Below are positions 5,499 through 8,753 of a DNA stretch of 8,753 nt, in pieces. Position numbers and translations under genes: made by a program. The notes under the pieces are model-generated. The model saw only the letters and a program-made list of their open reading frames with translations. It had not been told where the DNA came from and ran no database searches. This stretch comes from Dehalococcoidia bacterium (GTDB taxonomy: Bacteria; Chloroflexota; Dehalococcoidia; Plut-88900), in contig JAAXHX010000010.1 in assembly GCA_012270635.1 (NCBI GenBank), forward strand, positions 17,771-26,523, read 5' to 3'. How positions within the stretch are numbered: position 1 is the stretch's first letter; each line of letters starts with the position of its first letter.

Positions 5499-6749
5499 AT
5501 GCCGGTCCGCCGACCCCGAATCTTCTACGGATGGTGGATAGCCATCTCCTTCTTCTTCATCAACTTCTACTGGTCGGGGGTGATGGGGTCGGGGTTCACG
5601 GCCTTCTTCAACCCGTGGAAGGAGAGCTTCGGACTGTCCAGCGCCGCCACTTCCCTCGCCTTTTCCATGCAGCAGGGGATGGCGGGGGTCGGCTCGGTGA
5701 TAGTGGGGCTCTTGTTCGACCGCATTGGCGGTCGGGCGCTGATGTTCTTGGCTACGGGTCTGGGAGCCGGCGGGCTGCTGCTCCTCGCCGTCAGCCGCTC
5801 TGCCTGGAGCTTCTACATGGACTTTGCCATCCTGTCCGTGGGCTGGACCATATTCTTCGCCGGCATCGGCCCTGCACTGGCCGCGATCTGGTTTCGCAAG
5901 CACCGGGGCAAAGCCAATGGCGTACTGCTGGGCGGTTCGAATGTGGGTGGACTTCTAGCCCCGCTGCTCGTCTGGATAATCGATGCCTACAGCTGGCGCA
6001 CGGCCTCCGTGGCCGCGGCCATCGGCCTGGTCATCGTCGGAATCCCAACCTCCATGGCCCTCCGCCACAAACCCGAGCAGTACGGCTACTACCCCGACGG
6101 CCTGGACCGCCCCCCACCCATCGCCCCGGCATTGACCAGGGGAGAGGGTCGGGACTACACCCTTGCCCAGGCCCTCAAAACGTGGACTTTCTGGGCCCTC
6201 GGCATTGGGCAGCTGCTGGCGATATTCGGCCTGGCCGCCGTGTCGGTCCACGTGCTGCCCCACTTGGAAGCGGAAGGCATGTCGACCACTGCGGGCGGAT
6301 GGATTGTGGCTGCTTACACCGTGCTCGGTCTCGTGCCTAAGCTCGGGTTTGGATGGCTGGGCGACGTGCTGGACAAACGGCTCGTGCTGGCAGGGTCCTA
6401 CACTCTCCAGGGGTTGGGAATCCTGGCCCTTGCCAACGTGGAAAGCGCTTGGGTGCTGGCGCTGTTCATCGCCGTATACGGCCTGTCGGCCCAGTCCTAC
6501 GGGTCGGTCCTATATCCTCTCCTGGCCGACGAGTTCGGCCACAGGCATATCGGGGCAATCCAGGGAATGCTCTCCGCTCCCTACGCCGTCGGAGCAATAC
6601 TCGGCCCGTACCTGGCAGGTCTGACCTTCGACCGCATGGATGAATACACCTGGATATTCGTCGCTTTCGGGATTGCGACCATCGCAGCAGGCCCCTTTGC
6701 AATTGCGTCTAGGAGCGGGCCCTTCCAGCGCTTGAAAACTAAAGCCTAG
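5499..6749 (+). CDS. MFS permease, OFA/monocarboxylate-carrier type
   Basis: This 416-residue carrier with about 12 membrane segments resembles the oxalate:formate antiporter and monocarboxylate porter families. It opens with RIFYGWWIAISFFF, the typical basic-YGWW start. Motif A appears as GLLFDRIGGR (70-79). WFRKHRGKANG (131-141), followed by a glycine-rich helix, is the OFA/MCT signature. The central cytoplasmic loop begins KPEQYGYYPDG at 191-201, again usual for this group. The likely cargo is a small carboxylate moved in or out of the cell, but no residue fixes which. ATG 5499 has AGGAGGGG at 5484-5491 with 7 nt spacing. It is unrelated in subgroup to the permease just upstream, so this is not a tandem duplication. 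Its TAG (6747-6749) interlocks with the stop of the convergent aldolase gene, which suggests but does not prove a shared carboxylate pathway. Confidence 0.88.
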   Translation: MPVRRPRIFYGWWIAISFFFINFYWSGVMGSGFTAFFNPWKESFGLSSAATSLAFSMQQGMAGVGSVIVGLLFDRIGGRALMFLATGLGAGGLLLLAVSRSAWSFYMDFAILSVGWTIFFAGIGPALAAIWFRKHRGKANGVLLGGSNVGGLLAPLLVWIIDAYSWRTASVAAAIGLVIVGIPTSMALRHKPEQYGYYPDGLDRPPPIAPALTRGEGRDYTLAQALKTWTFWALGIGQLLAIFGLAAVSVHVLPHLEAEGMSTTAGGWIVAAYTVLGLVPKLGFGWLGDVLDKRLVLAGSYTLQGLGILALANVESAWVLALFIAVYGLSAQSYGSVLYPLLADEFGHRHIGAIQGMLSAPYAVGAILGPYLAGLTFDRMDEYTWIFVAFGIATIAAGPFAIASRSGPFQRLKTKA

Positions 6750-7537
6750 TAGAAGGGTTTGGCCGCGTCGCTCTCCGGCGTCTTGGCCCTCTCCAGCGCG
6801 TCCCTAGCCGCCGAGGCCAGCAGGCCTGCGTCGGACATGGCGGGACACATCACGAACCCCTGCTCGAAACGCTCTTTCGCCTCTTCGGGAGCGCCGCAGT
6901 GGGTCCCTGCCACGAGTCCGTTGGCCCGGGCGACGTCCAGTACCTTTTGAGAGGCCTCGGCGTGCTCCTCGCTTGCCCGGTAGTTCCTGGGGTCGACGCC
7001 CATGGATATGGCAAGGTCGGCGGGGCCTATATAGAACCCGTCTATGCCGGGGGCCTTGGCCATGTCCTCCAGGTTTGGGATGGTGTTGATGTTCTCCACC
7101 ATAACGAGGCAGATAACTTCTTCATTGGCGTGGGCGAGGTAGTCGGCGCCGCCGTAGAGGGTGGCCCGGTTGGGCCCAATGCTGCGAAACCCGATGGGCG
7201 GGTATCGGCAGGACATGCCCGCCTTCGCGGCCTCTTCACCATCGTTGACCAGGGGAACGATGACGCCGTAAGCGCCCGCGTCGAGCACCCACTGGGCCCA
7301 CACCGGCTCGTTCCAGGGGACCCGGGCCAGGGGTACCGTGCCCGTAGTGCTGACGGCCTGGAACCACTGGGCGGCGCGGTCGGGGCCGATGCCCATGCCA
7401 TGCTGCATGTCCAGCACCAGAGCGTCGAGGCCCACGTTGGCCAACACTTCCGCCATGTAGGTGTCCGCGCTGCCGACCCAGGCGATCGCGGCCGGCTTGC
7501 CCTCCCGCCAAAGCTGCTTTACCTTGTTCGGTCTCAT
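6746..7537 (-). CDS. HpcH/HpaI-family class II aldolase
   Basis: This 263-residue enzyme of the HpcH/HpaI (phosphoenolpyruvate-superfamily barrel) group is usually a metal-dependent pyruvate aldolase cleaving 4-hydroxy-2-oxo acids to pyruvate and an aldehyde. Visible residues are LDMQHG with the acid-base His46, PLARVPWN with Arg72 for the pyruvate carboxylate, and MVENINTI with metal ligand Glu148. GIDGFYIGPADLAISMG supplies metal ligand Asp174 in the family's most conserved block. The start ATG at 7537-7535 is chosen because GGAGGAG lies just upstream (7541-7547 on the plus strand) and the conserved N-terminus begins at once; a longer open frame to 7714 overlaps the peroxiredoxin gene and is spurious. 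It lies 32 nt downstream of the peroxiredoxin gene on the same strand. A malyl-CoA or citrate lyase activity is less likely because the sequence follows the HpaI pattern. The natural aldehyde partner is unknown. Confidence 0.9.
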   Translation of the reverse strand: MRPNKVKQLWREGKPAAIAWVGSADTYMAEVLANVGLDALVLDMQHGMGIGPDRAAQWFQAVSTTGTVPLARVPWNEPVWAQWVLDAGAYGVIVPLVNDGEEAAKAGMSCRYPPIGFRSIGPNRATLYGGADYLAHANEEVICLVMVENINTIPNLEDMAKAPGIDGFYIGPADLAISMGVDPRNYRASEEHAEASQKVLDVARANGLVAGTHCGAPEEAKERFEQGFVMCPAMSDAGLLASAARDALERAKTPESDAAKPFY

Positions 7538-7569
7538 CGGCTCCTCCGGTTGACTGAATGGGGGTTGCA

Positions 7570-8022
7570 CTACAGGCTGGCGAGCACGTCGTCGACGTGG
7601 CCGGTGACTTTGACGGAGTCGTAGGCCTTGGAGACCAGCCCGTCCGGGTCGATGATGAACGTGGACCGCACGATTCCCATGCGCGTCTTGCCGTACATCT
7701 TCTTCTCCCGCCATACGCCGTAGGCCTGGGCCACGTCCTTAGCTTCGTCGCTGATCAGGGGAAAGGGGAGGTCGAACTTGTCCTTGAACTTCTGGTGAGA
7801 CTTCACGCTGTCGGGGCTGACGCCCAGGACCACGGTGTTCTTATCTTCGAGGGACCGGATGTTGTCCCGGAAGTCGCAGGCCTCCCGGGTGCATCCGGGC
7901 GTGTTGTCCTTGGGATAGAAGTAGAGCACCACGTTCTTGCCCCTGTACTGGCTGAGGGAGACTTTCTCCCCGTTGTCCAGCGCCGCCTCGAAATCCGGGG
8001 CCCGGTCTCCGGCCTTCAGCAT
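7570..8022 (-). CDS. bcp: Thioredoxin-dependent thiol peroxidase (Bcp/PrxQ-type peroxiredoxin)
   Basis: This 150-residue cytoplasmic peroxiredoxin reduces hydrogen peroxide and organic hydroperoxides using thioredoxin. The start LKAGDRAPDF is typical. The active site reads YPKDNTPGCTREACDFRD, with peroxidatic Cys44 in PxxxTxxC and a likely resolving Cys49 five residues on, as in E. coli Bcp (intramolecular disulfide type). VRSTFIIDPDG near residue 118 onward holds the conserved Arg that lowers the Cys pKa. The family length is normal and the frame is intact. ATG 8022-8020 follows AGGAGG (8029-8034 on the plus strand) with 6 nt spacing. It is the first gene of a minus-strand pair with the aldolase 32 nt downstream, and a near-consensus promoter lies just ahead of it, so steady strong expression is likely. 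Confidence 0.95.
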   Translation of the reverse strand: MLKAGDRAPDFEAALDNGEKVSLSQYRGKNVVLYFYPKDNTPGCTREACDFRDNIRSLEDKNTVVLGVSPDSVKSHQKFKDKFDLPFPLISDEAKDVAQAYGVWREKKMYGKTRMGIVRSTFIIDPDGLVSKAYDSVKVTGHVDDVLASL

Positions 8023-8057
8023 GATGCACCTCCTCTGGCTGCCCGCGTGCGAAGCTA

Positions 8058-8086
8058 AACATAGGTAAGGGTGGGGGAGGTGTCAA
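8058..8086 (-). promoter_or_regulatory. Sigma70-type promoter of the peroxiredoxin-aldolase unit
   Basis: On the minus strand a perfect TTGACA (-35, plus-strand 8081-8086) is followed after exactly 17 nt by TATGTT (-10, plus-strand 8058-8063). Transcription would start near 8051, giving a leader of about 29 nt that contains the AGGAGG of the peroxiredoxin gene. This is the best promoter match in the window. Confidence 0.75.
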
Positions 8087-8141
8087 GACCCGGGCCTTTC
8101 CGACGCCTCCGTCTTTTCGGTTCCTCAACGGTTGCTCTCCG

Positions 8142-8150
8142 TGATATTCT
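8142..8150 (+). promoter_or_regulatory. Possible extended -10 element for the aminotransferase gene
   Basis: TGATATTCT fits the TGnTATAAT pattern with two mismatches in the hexamer. A weak -35-like TTCCTC (8121-8126) lies 18 nt upstream. It would start transcription near 8157, before GAGGGGG (8169-8175) and the ATG at 8181. It points away from the peroxiredoxin promoter in the same 158-nt divergent gap. Confidence 0.35.
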
Positions 8151-8180
8151 ATGGGCAAATTCAGCCCTGAGGGGGAACCG

Positions 8181-8753
8181 ATGTCGAGACAGAAGAGGAC
8201 AGCCGAAGAGGAAGCCATTCTGGCCAAGGCCGCGAAGTACCTCCCCGGAGGCTCGACGGGCAACATATTCTTCAAGCCCGAGGACGCCCTGATCATCAAG
8301 GAGGCCCTGGGGTCCAAGGTCTGGGACTACAGCGGCAACGAGTACATAGACTACCTGCTGGGGTCGGGGCCCATGCTGGTAGGGCACTCCCACCCGGACG
8401 TGGTGGCGGCGGTCTCGGAGGTGATAGGCAAGGGCAGCACCTACTTCTCGACCAACGGCGCCGCCGTGGAGCTGGCGGAGGAGATGGTCAACGCTGTCCC
8501 GTGCGCCGAGCAGGTGCGGTTCATCTCCAGCGGCTCCGAGGCGACCTACTTCGCGATGAAGGCGGCGCGGGCCTTCCGGGGTCGGGACAAGATGCTGAAG
8601 TTCGAGGGCGGTTACCACGGCACCAACGACTACGCCCTGATGAGCGTCACTCCCACCGAGATGCGGGAGTTCCCGCGCCCGAGCCGCAACTCCGCCGGCA
8701 TTCCCGCCGTCCTGGAGGACGAGGTCCTGGTCTGCCCCTTCAACGACCTCGAG
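8181..8753 (+). CDS. GSA-like class III (PLP-dependent) aminotransferase, 3'-truncated by the window edge
   Basis: These are the first 191 residues of a fold-type I aminotransferase close to glutamate-1-semialdehyde 2,1-aminomutase. AKYLPGGSTGN (15-28) and KVWDYSGNEYIDYLLGSGP (46-64) match the family N-terminus, and GHSHPDV (68-74) is diagnostic of class III enzymes. SSGSEA (116-121) binds the PLP phosphate, and FEGGYHG (141-147) supplies the Tyr that stacks on the cofactor ring. The PLP-binding Lys lies beyond the window. Genuine HemL proteins carry a PVRAF-like segment after PGG, where this one has TGNIFFKPED, so a catabolic or secondary aminotransferase/aminomutase of the GSA-like group is more likely than the haem-pathway enzyme. 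ATG 8181 follows GAGGGGG with 5 nt spacing. It is transcribed divergently from the peroxiredoxin gene. Confidence 0.9.
   Translation, partial: MSRQKRTAEEEAILAKAAKYLPGGSTGNIFFKPEDALIIKEALGSKVWDYSGNEYIDYLLGSGPMLVGHSHPDVVAAVSEVIGKGSTYFSTNGAAVELAEEMVNAVPCAEQVRFISSGSEATYFAMKAARAFRGRDKMLKFEGGYHGTNDYALMSVTPTEMREFPRPSRNSAGIPAVLEDEVLVCPFNDLE

Noticed and set aside
6746..7714. Longer version of the aldolase with an N-terminal extension to 7714
   Set aside because: The extra residues are read antisense-free in a second frame of the peroxiredoxin gene and carry no family similarity; a good ribosome site marks the ATG at 7537.

Overview
The window is GC-rich bacterial chromosomal DNA (by eye clearly above 55% GC). 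Coding density is high, intergenic gaps are short, and ATA and AGG codons are used freely. This codon habit and the mix of genes (GSA-like aminotransferase, HpcH/HpaI aldolase, 3-hydroxyisobutyrate dehydrogenase family, several MFS carriers) fit a Chloroflexota lineage such as Dehalococcoidia or SAR202. That placement is inference only; no marker gene proves it. I see no rRNA, tRNA, CRISPR array or insertion sequence.

Left part (1-2102, plus strand): the 3' end of a beta-hydroxyacid dehydrogenase gene is followed 15 nt later by an intact comM/yifB gene (Mg-chelatase-like AAA+ ATPase). Next (2103-2990) comes a small accessory island that is AT-richer in places. It holds an intact small ribbon-helix-helix-like antitoxin gene, overlapping by 4 nt a Doc/Fic toxin gene. 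The toxin is broken by a frameshift inside its catalytic HPFxDGNKR motif, an in-frame stop, and a probable third lesion near its 3' end. After it lies a gene-free stretch with one copy of a short dispersed-repeat-like sequence.

Middle part (2972-6749, plus strand): an extended -10 element leads into a zinc-ribbon Nudix hydrolase gene. Nine nt later comes a zinc-dependent nucleoside/base deaminase gene, and then an MFS_3-type permease. These three look like one transcription unit. A second MFS gene of the OFA/monocarboxylate type has its own good sigma70-type promoter and Shine-Dalgarno.

Right part (6746-8753): a peroxiredoxin (Bcp) gene and an HpcH/HpaI-type aldolase gene form a two-gene minus-strand unit driven by a near-consensus promoter (TTGACA, 17 nt, TATGTT). 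The aldolase gene converges on the second MFS gene, and the two stop codons share a CTAG. Divergent from the peroxiredoxin, a GSA-like class III aminotransferase gene starts and runs off the window.

Most of the window is ordinary metabolism and housekeeping. The strongest unusual signal is the decaying Doc toxin beside an intact antitoxin. I found no convincing wholly new system. The Nudix-deaminase-permease unit and the peroxiredoxin-aldolase pair are the functional couplings most worth testing.
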